From Acanthaster planci (lineage: Eukaryota; Echinodermata; Asteroidea; Valvatida; Acanthasteridae), in the NCBI RefSeq assembly GCF_001949145.1, contig NW_019091381.1, positions 1,792,801 through 1,856,800 of the forward strand: a stretch of 64,000 nucleotides of DNA. The letters are read 5' to 3'. Made by a program: the position numbers and the translations under genes. The stretch's first letter is position 1. The number at the start of each line of letters is the position of its first letter. The notes under the pieces were generated by a model. The model was not told the origin of the DNA and did no database searches. It saw nothing but the letters and a program-made list of their open reading frames with translations. Positions 25,494 to 37,100 of this stretch are shown piece by piece.

Positions 25494-25711
25494 TTCAGCT
25501 AGCTGAATAGAGAGCTTTTTTCTCCAATAAGGTTACGTTGTTGTACATGCACATATAGCTAGACAGGTCCATTAAGTACATATAATGCAAGATACATTGT
25601 ATCTGAAATGGCATTAATTTAGTGAAAAGCTTAATAACTGATACCTTTATACTGTGCTACTAATACAATGCCTGGTAGCAGCATATTATGTTATGAAATT
25701 CAATGCCACCG

Positions 25712-26809
25712 TTAAGTAATATAGGTCTTCAAATAATACAAATTGTCAAGCGGAATCCAAGAATACTGAATGAACATTCCTTGTAAAAGACCTATCAGGA
25801 TCCCACAAGTGACATCACTGATGTAATGGCGTCCTAAGCAAAGTCTTGAAGCAGCTATCCCAATTGTCCAGAGCAAGTACAAAGCCATTTGGAACATGGT
25901 AAGGTTCAGGTTTGCAATGAAGAAGTACGCCAACATGCCCACACGCGTACAGTGCCCAGAAGGAAAGGAGAACTTGTTGTCCACTGAAACTGCGAAGAAC
26001 ATGTCGTTCTGGTTGACTGGGGGCCGGGGTCGTCTGACAGCTGCTTTCAGAATGAAGCTGACTAAAAGATCTAAGAAAATACCTGCAACAATGGAGACAA
26101 AAAACAATTATTATAATACATGTTATATATAAATGGCATACCTAGTCAAATTTAAAGAAATTTCCAGCAAGCATATGTCCTTATGTTTGATAAATTTACA
26201 ATTTTGAAATTTAACAACAGCATTGGACTGACTATAAACACAAAATAGGCTATGAATGACAAATAGGTCAAAATCACCCTGAACACTACCAATTACAGTG
26301 TACTTGTAATTTGAACAAAGCCTTATGTAAACAACAAAGCCTTATGTAAACAACAGGAGATGGCAATATTCCAATGGAAAATGCAATGTGTGGGAAAACA
26401 TAATAAATGTGGTGTACATGTCATGTCAGGGGACGACCAACGATATCGATGTACATCAATTCATACAATGTACAGGTGTACATGTACCTGCCAACAAATT
26501 CAGCAAAAGCTCGTTCAGCCATTGGTCGTCAGAGTAGCACATAAGTGCCAAAGGAATGGAAATCCAAGGCACGCCATGGCCAGATATCTCTAGAAATTGG
26601 AAGAAGCATCTGAGGTAACCAATGGTACGGCTAGAGTCGGAAGAAGCACATATGCTACACTTCAGAGTAATCGTCTTGTCCAACTCGAGCAGGAGATGAA
26701 CAAAATTGATGACCGGATTGGATTCCAAGTCATAACGGTTTTTACCGTCAGAATTCACAAGTTCAGAGTCCGCAGATTTCAATTTTCGTGATTTCAATTC
26801 AGAAACCAT
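25712..26809 (-). CDS. PLPP6: PAP2-family polyisoprenoid phosphatase, PLPP6/PLPP7 group (2 exons)
   Basis: PLPP6 dephosphorylates presqualene diphosphate and other polyisoprenyl phosphates at the ER or nuclear membrane; its paralogue PLPP7 has lost catalytic residues. Exon 1 is 26488-26809 with ATG at 26809-26807; exon 2 is 25712-26082. The 405-base intron splits a glycine codon, and the sum is 693 nt, giving 230 residues, shorter than human PLPP6 at its N-terminus. All three catalytic motifs are intact: KAAVRRPRP (K120, R127, P128), FPSGHCTR (148-154, H151) and SRLCLGRHYISD (S186, R187, H193, D197). NQNDMF just before the second motif is a PLPP6/7 signature. Several membrane helices surround the motifs. 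The intact active site makes it PLPP6-like in activity, while adjacency to FAM78 recalls the human PLPP7-FAM78A pair. The gene may therefore be co-orthologous to both. Confidence 0.92.
26314..26351. repeat. Perfect 19-base tandem duplication
   Basis: AACAAAGCCTTATGTAAAC occurs twice in a row in the phosphatase gene's intron, identical in both units. It is probably a recent slippage event. Confidence 0.9.
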
Positions 26810-27503
26810 ATTTTTAGTAGTATGTTCGACTCTCTACTTCGGAGCTCAGGCTGAGTGGAGATACATTCGAGAATGTAAGTTCAAGTAAGTCAAACATTAA
26901 ACGTGGAAGTCGCCATCTTTAAAGAATATTTTCACCAAAAGGTGGCGCCCTTCAATAACCACGGCAGGGCCGGGCCAGGATCCTGTATTCTCGGCGTTCA
27001 AAGTGGACGCAATACGTCAGTTTTCTTGCTCATCGACACTGCTGTGAAAAAGCTGACTGGCCTTCCCAGTCATATTTAAACTTATGACTTTTAAGAATGT
27101 GTTCAAAATTGCTGAATCGTTTAAAAGTCATTAAATGACACATACAGGACTCCATCATTAGCTCTCTCATGCAACAACCTTCCGGTCATCTGCGTGCAAA
27201 CACACACGCGGACGTACATGTACACGCAGTATCATGGTTTTGTGACGTCACAAGGTGAAATTGTCCACAAAAGCCCGCGCAGAGACAAGATAATGACCAG
27301 TACACGTGATTGGATGCTAAACAACGAAAACAAATCTGAAAACAGACAAAAAATAATTCAAACATAACACTTACTAGGTATCACAATAAATTTTGACCCT
27401 CGACCTTAGTCTTTCAAAACTTCTCCAGTACACGGATTTTTAAATTCCGCAGCTAGATTTTGATGAGTGGAAAGAAAGAATGTATTCCCTGGGAAGAAAC
27501 AAT
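26810..27503. promoter_or_regulatory. Probable bidirectional promoter, with YY1 and CRE sites
   Basis: This lies between the PAP2 gene start (minus) and a candidate first exon (plus). It holds AAGATGGCGAC on the minus strand (26909-26919), a full YY1 element about 100 bases upstream of the phosphatase start, and the palindrome TGACGTCA (27243-27250), a complete CREB/ATF site. These support a TATA-less promoter region. Activity is inferred. Confidence 0.5.
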
Positions 27504-27609
27504 ATGGCCGATGAACGCGGGGATGATCGGCCGGCGGCAATGAATGCATGGTGCCAGGAATCAGATGAAGTGTCCTTCCAACTTACAGACTGGGAAGAGG
27601 AAGCCAACG
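27504..27609 (+). CDS. Candidate first coding exon, product unknown
   Basis: ATGGCCGATGAACG opens a frame of 35 codons ending in a good donor (AACG/GTAAGC) with one base left over. The acidic peptide includes QESDEVSFQLTDWEEEAN. An in-frame ATG lies eight codons upstream at 27480. I do not recognise it. It sits downstream of a CRE in a divergent arrangement with the PAP2 gene. One possible partner is a putative acceptor (ACCCTAG/GC at 34127/34128) just before FAM78, whose phase matches and would give an N-terminally extended FAM78. The other possibility is a separate gene with exons I could not find. Confidence 0.35.
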
Positions 27610-27986
27610 GTAAGCCAGTGCAGGCGTCAAGTTGACCGGGTGTCAACGGTGTGAGCAAAACGCATTTTCGGACGAGCTGACAGGACAGCCAGCAATCTGG
27701 ACAATTAGGAGGAGAATGACGAGTAACCAAGGACCTGCCAAAAATAAAATTACGGGGCATAATACTCTTCACAAAAAAAACTACACACGTGATGAAATAT
27801 CCCTTTATTGAAAACAATATTAAGTAATTAAACAAATTGAAATAAGCCAGTTTTACAACCTGCTGGCCACTACGCCCATGGGAACTGAACCAACTATACA
27901 AGGAATATGACACCTGCAAAGAGTATGAAATAAGTCGTGTCTAAACAAGTGGGTATTGGATGGACTACTCATACGTGAGGTGTAAA

Positions 27987-28359
27987 CAGACTTGTATGAC
28001 TCGTGACTCGGACTCAGTCTCGAGTCCGACTCGAGTCACAGTTTTAGTGACTCGGACTCTGTTCACTTTGACAAATAAGTCGGACTCGAGGCTGCGGATT
28101 CGGACTCGACGTGCATGACTTGTGACTCGGCAGAAATTACATCGTTGCGTTTTTTTCACTTAGCAAAACAACGCCTGATGCGAAATAGAGGAAAAGTGTT
28201 TCCTTTCTACGAATGAAACATTTGTAGAACTTGAATATGTTTTTCAGGACTCGACCTTTGTGACTCGTGACTTGCACTCGGACTCATAACTCGGGACTTG
28301 GACTCGAGAGATGCAACTCAGACGTAGACTCGATGTTTCGTGACCCGAGTAAAAGTCTG
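27987..28359. mobile_element. Non-autonomous hAT-type element rich in GACTCG
   Basis: The 373-base element begins CAGACTTGTATGACTCG and ends with the matching CGAGTAAAAGTCTG. It is flanked on both sides by a perfect 8-base duplication, GGTGTAAA (27979-27986 and 28360-28367), the hAT target-site length. The interior is built of degenerate GGACTCG/TGACTCG units, some inverted (CTCGAGTCCGACTCGAG). It carries no transposase. Confidence 0.85.
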
Positions 28360-28367
28360 GGTGTAAA

Positions 28368-31300
28368 TCATATATATTTTTTTCAATTTTAATAGTCATT
28401 TTCCAAAGTAATTTCAAATACAGTTCTCGGAAGGAAAGCTTTTCAATTTGAAATAGCGCCCTCCTCTGGTCTACTCGACAACAAAAAAAAACTCACACAT
28501 GCTGAAGCTCAAGCGGACATCAGACTAAATTTGCAGTGAGAGTACTTAACTCCTATCGCGTCCCGACAATATTCCCAATGATCTGTTATTGGCGATTAAA
28601 AAATGGTCACTCCCTTAATCGGTATGTCATTAAATGTGGCAAATCATTTTCAAATCCCATCTCCATTCCGTAAGTAGTAGTGCAATCGTAACTGCGTGCA
28701 AGCAAAATGCGTTGCCCAGTTCATTTGCCGCTCGTTCATATTGAGCGCCGTAAGAGTGACACAAAACGTGCATAACACATAAAACAACTGATGATTAATC
28801 AATTTTAAATCGACATCTCAATGCTGTTCCTGCCACGTACGCAATAGACAATCACCATTTCGGCATCCAGTCTTCAGCTTTGAAGTCATATGAGTTGATA
28901 TCACATGTATCAGCCTCTAAAAATAATGCTATAAATTTAAACCAAATTTAAACTTTGTGCTTTGGATGGCACATGCAGAGCTCTCTCGGAAAGCTTAAAT
29001 GCGTCCAAATACACGATGATCTTAATAAGCCCACACAAAATGAATTTACAGTACAGGGCACGAGTGCGATATCTGATCGCATCCTTTTAATAGCGGTCGC
29101 GCGCCAGCACCGAGGGCCGTGTTTATTAAATCATGGGCGGCGAGGGGTGCCATCGGGTTTTTTGCGGCTTCTTGTACTGTACATGCGTTCCTCTCTCGCG
29201 GTGGGCAATTCGACACCAATTGCATTGTGGCATCACAACTATGGAGTGTTCCCTGCTGTCTTGTAAAAAAATATATTACCTGCTCATGTTGTATGAGCCT
29301 CCAGATCGAAGACTTCTCAATATACACACGTGCCGCATTTGAGACAGAACTTGGATATGTCCCGGCGATAACAATTAAGAATCTCATAAAAAGGCTCCAA
29401 ACTCTAAATGTAATTTTAGGAATCTGCTTACAAGTTTTACAGTTGATAATTTCTTTTCAAATAAAGAACTCGTTAAACGAAAACCCTGCACCCAAATTAA
29501 CAAGCGACAAATTAAAAAAGCAACAAAATATTACGCAAAATAAGACCAACGACTCAGCATACAGACAGATGAAATAGAAACTGCCAGACAAACAGACGAG
29601 CAGATATAATGACAGTAAGAACGGCACCCAGACTGCCATAGAGAGATTCATTTAACTAGCAAGAGACGACTTCTCTCAAGTTGTGACTCCGAGCATCGCA
29701 CACGACCTTGCGCGAACTACCGTACCCTATCAGTCTCGCCTTACAGAGGCAAAAGGAGGCCGTCATCGACTCGTACCTCTCAGCACGAGCACGCGACCTG
29801 CTCCAGATACGCCACTGTGGGGAGTGTGTACACCCACAGATGTAAATATCATTCGTTAAGATCACTGGCCTCCACATTTGAGAGCGGATGGGATCTGCTG
29901 AAGGAAAGGCGAGGCTGGGCCAAGATGTGGCGGCCTTTGTGGGGCATCTTTGGCGTGACTGAGCTATTTCAAACATCCCAGGACTTGGAAGCTGCTGGCT
30001 CGCATCTTTCTGGAGTAGTGCTGTCTTCAGTGATAGGGTTTAGGTTTTATATTCTGCAACACTGTTGTTAAAAGACTTTTCAGGAAACCTTGCAGTGTTA
30101 GCAGACCTGATGCAAATAGACGAGACAGCTTGTGCTTGTTTGCTGCCGCAATCTACCTCCGGTTTGCCGCCAAGGATTTTCCCCGAGAGTCGAAGTTTGT
30201 ATACGGTGAGATTGATGTATGGACCGGCATGACGCATTAGGCCCATGTCCTTGCGAAACAAGATGACCCGTTCCTTCTCTCACACATCGAGTTGCATCAG
30301 TGGAGAGAGATGAGACAGTTGCATCTGATGATGGGATTCCATCCCCGAGCTTGCTTATATCATCTTTCAATAAACAACATGAATGTTTAATAGGTCCACG
30401 CGCGGCGTGAAATACGACGGGTATCGTCTGAGTCTGCGGTTTAAACGGGGGAAGAATCGATGTCATCACGGGGGCCGCATCGTTGATGGTACGGCAGCGC
30501 CTTACCAACGGACGGTACACATCATCATTAACCTGAAGGAACTTATCCCAGTCACAAACTGCTTCCAAGATCGGATCTTCCCCAAGCACGGCTATCAACA
30601 GTGCATGCAACGGGGACGTCAGAGACGGGGGATACAATGACCCGGTGAACGTTGTTCGTGCCAAGATGAAATTTGGGCCCTTACTTTGCATTTCAGACCC
30701 AGTTGCGTGTAGACGATGCCAACATCGCTCAAATGTTCTCCGGATCTTACTGTCGTAGCAGTCGGCACGCCATTAAATCAAATGCCAAGAATAACTTTGA
30801 CCGTACTTTGGACTAGCTTGTGAATCACAACTGGTCTCTTAACCCTTTCACCTTGGAGCTATGATCTCAGTAAACACGGCTGGCAGCGCTTCACGCCAGA
30901 AAACAATGACTGAATCATTAACCTTCGTTGGGGTTAAGGTTGATTTGGGTCAGGAGACAAGGATTCATAAGGATACGATATTTGATCGAGAAGAAACTGG
31001 ATATCAGAAACCCAGGGACTGTAAAAAATAACAGCCATCGGCTTGGTCGATTCGGATCAGAGGATGTTCTTCATTTTTGACCCATAAAATCTGAAACAGT
31101 CACTTTGGGATGGATTTGATGAGTCTCTGCAATTTTGCTTTGACTTGAGCGCTTTCCCCTGACTTCAGTCCAAAGTATAGCGGAATTACTGCCGACTCAG
31201 CCAGTAGTCGGATAGTTGATTAAGCCAAGGCGGATAATAATGACGCCAAAAGATGTCTCTCGAGCCCCCGAATGTAGACACTTCATACTTCCCAGCCGTT

Positions 31301-33247
31301 TCTTCATAATGACAGGTTAATTTCAAATTTAGAAGTCGGCTGCGCGAAGTGATACGGCACCGCACGAAAGGTTCGAGGCAGTTCACGCCGCGAAGGCAGA
31401 GGCATCTGTGGATCGGTTGCAAATAGTGTTTGACTGTCGTGTGAAAATACGGGTCTTCATTACGTGTGAGACAAGCACCACAAGTGGAAAGCTGTCTATC
31501 TGATATTGGCACTCCCGTGTGCATTAAATTAACAGCCATAAAACTCGCACTGCATTGCAGACACCAGTACTTCAGGGAATTGACACAAGTGCACATCGAA
31601 TACTGTACGACCCAGTATCAAGGAGCGGAGAGGTTCTCGACACGATTTTGACCCCGGTTTGACCTCAGACACAGCGTACTACCAATTTAACTGCGTGAAT
31701 GAGACGGTTTTTTTTTTTTTGGTGTACACATTCTGTATGTACGATAAATAAAGTGTAGTGGGAGTTGTCCTCTGACATCGCCGGTTGCCACTGGAGTTCC
31801 ACGCAAGCCTTTGTGTACCTGCAAATTTCTCTTAATTTTCTGACGGCGGCCGTACGGACACATACACCTGTGCATTGTGCATGCATGCACGCTGTTTGTG
31901 TGCAGATTCGGTTACACCAGACACGTCGCTGCAGAAGCTAATATGCCAAAGGTGCAAGTAATGATGAGAATTCATTCGTGGGAATTAATGTTGATTAGGG
32001 AAGTTTACAATACAGATGGTTTCTCGGTTGCTGAATATTGCATGCCGCAATACGTGTCATCCCGTTCCTATAGCTACCAGTATTAAAAACCTTGTGTATA
32101 TAGACACAGCGGCAAATGTGGCGGTGATAATGGTGCATTATCTCTACTGTACAAGTGCTTATTTCGGATTGTTTTTCCTGTGATGATCGATACGAGGATC
32201 TTGGACACCGTACCAATGCACGAATGATATTGTAAGGCAAACGTAGGTGAGGTCACGAAACTAGTCGCTGGAGTGGACGTCTAGTGGAGTTGAGCTCCAG
32301 TTTGAACTCGTCCAGTTTGAACACCAAACAGAACCAACCCTAGTCTCGGCTCAAGCAGTAAGCTCGAAAGCTAAGTACATCCCAGTCAAGGTCATCGCGT
32401 GCAGCCTTCTGCACTGACCACAGCAAAAGCACCAAACCATAATGAAGGGTGTCTTTCAGTTATCCGTAAATATCGCGGCAGAACTATAATCGCTTCGCCT
32501 CCACCCACGGCTCCATTGTATTACCGTCGTGGGCCGGTCTTTTGTCCCGTGGGCACCCAACCGAACTCACAGACAGAAGGCCTATGTTGTATGGGGCCCA
32601 GGCCCACTAAGCTAGGACTGGTGGTTGTAATGGTGCACGGAACTCGTGTGTGGAAAACAGCTCAAAAGATGGAGGTATGGAGGTCATGGTACGTACAATC
32701 TTTGAAGAACTTGTTCGTGTGAGGTTTTGTACGGGGGTGGATTAGGGGTCCAGGGTGTTTCCCTAAACAGTTGTGATCATTCCCTCATTACTCATGTTGT
32801 AGTTATTTTATCTTACCCCTCGTACATACAGAAACAAGGGGTGAACATTGCACCGGGAGCTATACACAGACAGATGTTACTTCACTCACTTGTTTCGTGT
32901 TCACGTAGACTAAGCAAGAGTGTATTGTATATCCCGCGAACGGAATCGACGCAGTGACTACGTGTGGAACTAGTGACTGGCTCGTGGGTTGGCTGTAAAA
33001 ATTCAGCCCACTAGACTGGGTTTCCTGGACATATTATCCAAGGAAAACATGGCCTCCCTGATGTTTCCTGCTCATGGTCTGGTAGCCGAGATTGGCCGGA
33101 TGCTGAGAATTAGTGTCAGCCCTCCTCATGACAGAATGAGGATGGTAGTGTTCCAGCTCTGCTGCCGTCGGGTCCGCGACCCTACTTGTTGCAGGCTTCC
33201 TCTATAGTCTTCTATCTCCTAATCCACCCGTTTCCCCAATAACGCCG
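28368..33247. other. Intergenic, no gene assigned
   Basis: I found no recognisable exon. Between about 29.0 and 31.6 kb the GC content is higher and minus-strand frames are longer than usual (30098-30691, 197 codons; 31186-31596, 136 codons). Neither contains a motif I know, and no splice-consistent chain emerged. They may be decayed mobile-element coding sequence or chance. The stretch also holds the upstream side of FAM78. Confidence 0.4.
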
Positions 33248-34168
33248 GTGGAAATGACATCAGAGGAAATACCAGTTTGTGGCCCCGCCGTCAGTTGCTG
33301 CTGTAGTTGTGCCTGTTTTTTACACCGTCAGAAGCTGCTGGATCCAAGCCCAGATCTGAGCAGCCCACCACACGACCTAGTCCGTGCGCTGGGTTGGGAG
33401 GAGGACATAGGGAGGTTTGGACTCCGAGGACTCGCTAGCTTGAGCTACAATCCAGCTGAGTTGCCCGGGCTTACCCAGTCCCAAAGGGTACCCTACAATC
33501 GTCGGAGTAATCGGAAGAGTCATCCCGAGTATCCTGTAACGATCAGTGCTGGGCTGGCTATTCTAGGGCTTGGCCCTCGTCAGTTCTTTGTGATCGTGTG
33601 CTTATATTTACGGTTCCTGGTCTCTCAACGAGTGGAATATTTGGATTTTATACGCGAACTGTTGCTGGGTCTTCTCTTGGTGGTGTGTTTCACCCTGAGA
33701 AAATACGGTGAATTCCCCGAACGCAGTTGGATCCATTCGTTTGTACATGTAAACTTGGGCAAGTTTTCCACAGGAATTGTGCAGTCCGAATTTGAGGCAT
33801 TTGCGTCGCTTGCGTGTGAGCTTAGATTTGTCTTAAGTCTGACTCGCTTTGATCAGCTCCCAACTTTTGGGATCTGTTATCAACCTGGATATACCAGCGA
33901 AAGACCGAGTGTCCAAGTCAAAATACAAGCATTTCTACCACCGTTGCTCCAAGTTTATACCATCAGATTTCCACAAACTTTGACCAAGTTGTGGGATGCA
34001 AGTTTAACTTTGATTTCGAACGTGTGTGATTTAAAGACGAAGGCGCGGATTTTGACTCGAAGTGGCGTGTTTTGCCAGCCTTCCGTGACGCCACTGACCA
34101 CCATATTTCCCCTGGTCGCCACCCTAGGCCGAGCTCATTACGCCCCACGACTCCTCCAGCACTTGCCG
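33248..34168 (+). other. 307-codon open frame contiguous with the FAM78 start
   Basis: The frame is open from an ATG at 33248 through to the accepted FAM78 start at 34169, with no stop. It includes a strongly hydrophobic stretch (ELLLGLLLVVCF). Nothing in the peptide resembles known FAM78 proteins, which begin near MGC. It is probably untranslated leader or intron that happens to be open, but the length is unusual. Confidence 0.35.
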
Positions 34169-37100
34169 ATGGGGTGCATACTGCCCAAACGCCAGAAAAA
34201 CCTCGGTCTTGAAGGCGACATCAAAGTCTACGACCTGCACGCCATCATCGACCCACACCCGACCACGCTGATCGAGAACTCGCCCACCGTGCTCAAGTAC
34301 CAGACACCGCACTTCCGCGCCTCGGCAAGGGTGCGATTCCCGCCAGTTAGCGGCAATGACACCTGGCAGATCGGATGGGTTCAGGGATGCAGTAACATGG
34401 ACTTCACTATTTCCTATGGAAACCTTGGAACGTAAGTTCATATGTTTTACTACAACTTATTTGTGATAGAGCAGAGCTGTAGACAAATCAGGAAGTTTAA
34501 TCCCACTGATCATCAACCCGAGACTGCCTCATTTCCAAAAGACTTTCCATAAAGCAACAATTAACATAACCAATTCCAACAGCTTACTTCATGACAATTC
34601 AGAGTTCAGTTTCAGTTAAAAAATTAGAAGGAATACCAGAAGGAATACATAAAAGAAATTAGAAGTCCCAAGTAATATTGTTGACAGTTATAATGCCTCT
34701 TTCAATCACTGAAAACCAAACATAGCCCCTTTAAATTTGAATCATGGCTTACTTTGAATGTGTAGGGCCTACGGGAAAATGTCGGTAACTTCCCTGTACG
34801 TGTGTAAATTGTGTATAATCACCATTGTGTCATTCACGCTGTCGTTTCACTGGCTTGTCCATAGCATAAATGCACAACAGAAGTTTAATAGTTTTGTTGG
34901 TTTGAGGAACTTGGGATGAGAAATCAACGGGATTTGCACGATCTGTGCGGTTAAAGAAAACAACATGACATTGTTTGGAATACTGTGTCAAATTATAATG
35001 TCTGCTGGAGTTAGTTGTGAATCACGAGCTTAAATTAAGTACGTGTACCTGAGCTGCATTGTGGATAACTTTCTGGAGATTCTACCTAATGAGTTTATCC
35101 GATGGTTTCACATCATAAGCATCCCAAACCACATCTTTCATCCCACACAAAATATTGGTCATTTCCCGGACGCCGTAATTTTGTTTACCACTTCAGTATG
35201 CTCTCATTCCGAGCAAGTTTCTTAAAAAAAAGTGTAGTTCAATGAGATTAGGAACAAAATAAGTACGATTCACCACAATATGTTCGTTTCTAAATGTCAA
35301 GTTTCCTTTTCGAAGCAGATTTTTAAGTGGAAGGAAGAAAGTGAGGAACGTAGACGTTTTTCACGTTTGAATTAATTGATTTTTTTATTTCAAAGTCCCC
35401 TCGTTTTATAACGTCAAGTGACTTTACCAGGTCAGAGTTCTTTCATAGCAATGAACGGACTGTGGATTCCCCTCATTCTACACGTCCTGTCGTTTTCGAG
35501 ACAAATTTCTCATTTTATTTTCTACGGATGAAAATGACTGTCCAGTGATGATTGCTGATGATTAATCATTTACCATGATCTAAAAATAATCGCCCAAAAC
35601 TGAATAATGTAATCCACACCGGTAGGGTTGGCACATTGACGACGCAAATGGAGAAAATTTCACTCTGAGGACAGTTTGAATTTTGGTCGACATTTCCCCT
35701 GGTGATGTTCAATGACGTCAGATATGCGTCAGACATGATATCAATTGAAAGATTTATTTCCAAGGCAAGTGTTCTTCGCCGAATTCCCCTTTGCTTCACG
35801 ACATTGTACATGTACACTAATCGAAAATACCATCGTCGTCTGTGAAGCTGGAAAACGCCCTTTTCAGTGGCTTAATAATGTAAGTTCTGAACACTTGAAA
35901 CAAGGATTATGACGCGCGTACACCAAGAATAATCATTTCATTCGGCCTATATAGAATCTTGTTAGAGTTCAATTATCCCTACATTAAATGAAATGAAAAC
36001 TTTGTCGCATGTGAAAAAACAAAATCATGTCATCAAACTGTATAATATTTTGTATTCTCTGCAAAGATGCAGGGTTTAGAACCTCGAAATAAGGAAGCCA
36101 ACACTTGTCACAAGCTTCGGTCATTAACATCACTTAAGACATTTTCTCATTGCTTTACGAAATTTATAATTCTTACTGCTTCACTAGTCTTTGCACTTTA
36201 CAATTTCGAAGTAAACAATCATACAACAGTTCGCCTCCAATATCTGGAATTCTCAAACGCACGCACAGGGCTAGGGTGTCGCCCTTTAAACTGAACCGTG
36301 GACAAGACTCGCACGCAACGGATATCTGGATACACAAAACAATCAACATGGCTGCTCTCACCTCTGCGAGTGATAAATTGCGTCGTAAATCTGACCTGGG
36401 CGGATTGTAAGTGTCATAATGAGTTGCAATTACTTCGACCAGTCACTCCAGTTGTGATTGGAAACTGTTGATTGAGTGTCAGCGTCTTAATTGTTTTTGT
36501 GGGATCGAGGATCCGAGTCCTTAATTAACGAAGCCATTAATTGGTGCGCGTAACTTGCAGTGTGGCAATAATCAGTGGTATACTTATTCCCATTGCTGTG
36601 TTCAATGAGGTTATTGACAGCTTGGTATTCAATACGGTGAACATTTAGGCCACTAAAAGGCCACTAAATTTGTCAGATTGTATGGCAACCTGAGACATGG
36701 CTCAGTGGCTATTATGCTGTTGGTGGTTACGTCACTGGGACCAGACCATTTTGTGTACTCGCAAAAATATATATCATATATATCATGTCGGCTGTGCCAA
36801 AGCTTGTTGAACGCATCATTTTTCGAATCTTTCTCGTTTTCACTCCCAAAGCAATTAGTCTGTTTGCCATAATTTCTGTGGCTTCTGATAAAAACAAAGA
36901 TTTTTTTGTTTGATCTGTTTTAGGCCCACACAAAAACTACCGTCCCAGGCAGTTACAAAATAAATTGCACAAAAAGAGCCTTTATTTGCAACAAAAATAA
37001 TGCATTACCAAGAGACAGTCGAAAAGTCATTTTGGTCGTACACCTTCACCGTGAAATATCCATCTTTAGTATTAATCAGACTTTTGCTAACAGGCACCAG

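Larger units (their letters stand above)
24279..25711. other. Intergenic: PRDX6 promoter side and PLPP 3' flank
   Basis: Both neighbours are on the minus strand. The left part is the PRDX6 upstream region, holding a perfect MARE/ARE and a second ARE-type TGACAGAGC at 24727-24735. The right part is the 3' flank of the PAP2 gene, with minus-strand AATAAA at 25488-25493 and 25275-25280. No coding exon is supportable. Confidence 0.5.

Noticed and set aside
27440-27919. 159-codon minus-strand frame opposite the candidate exon
   Set aside because: No motif recognised; the plus-strand frame has a better start context and donor.
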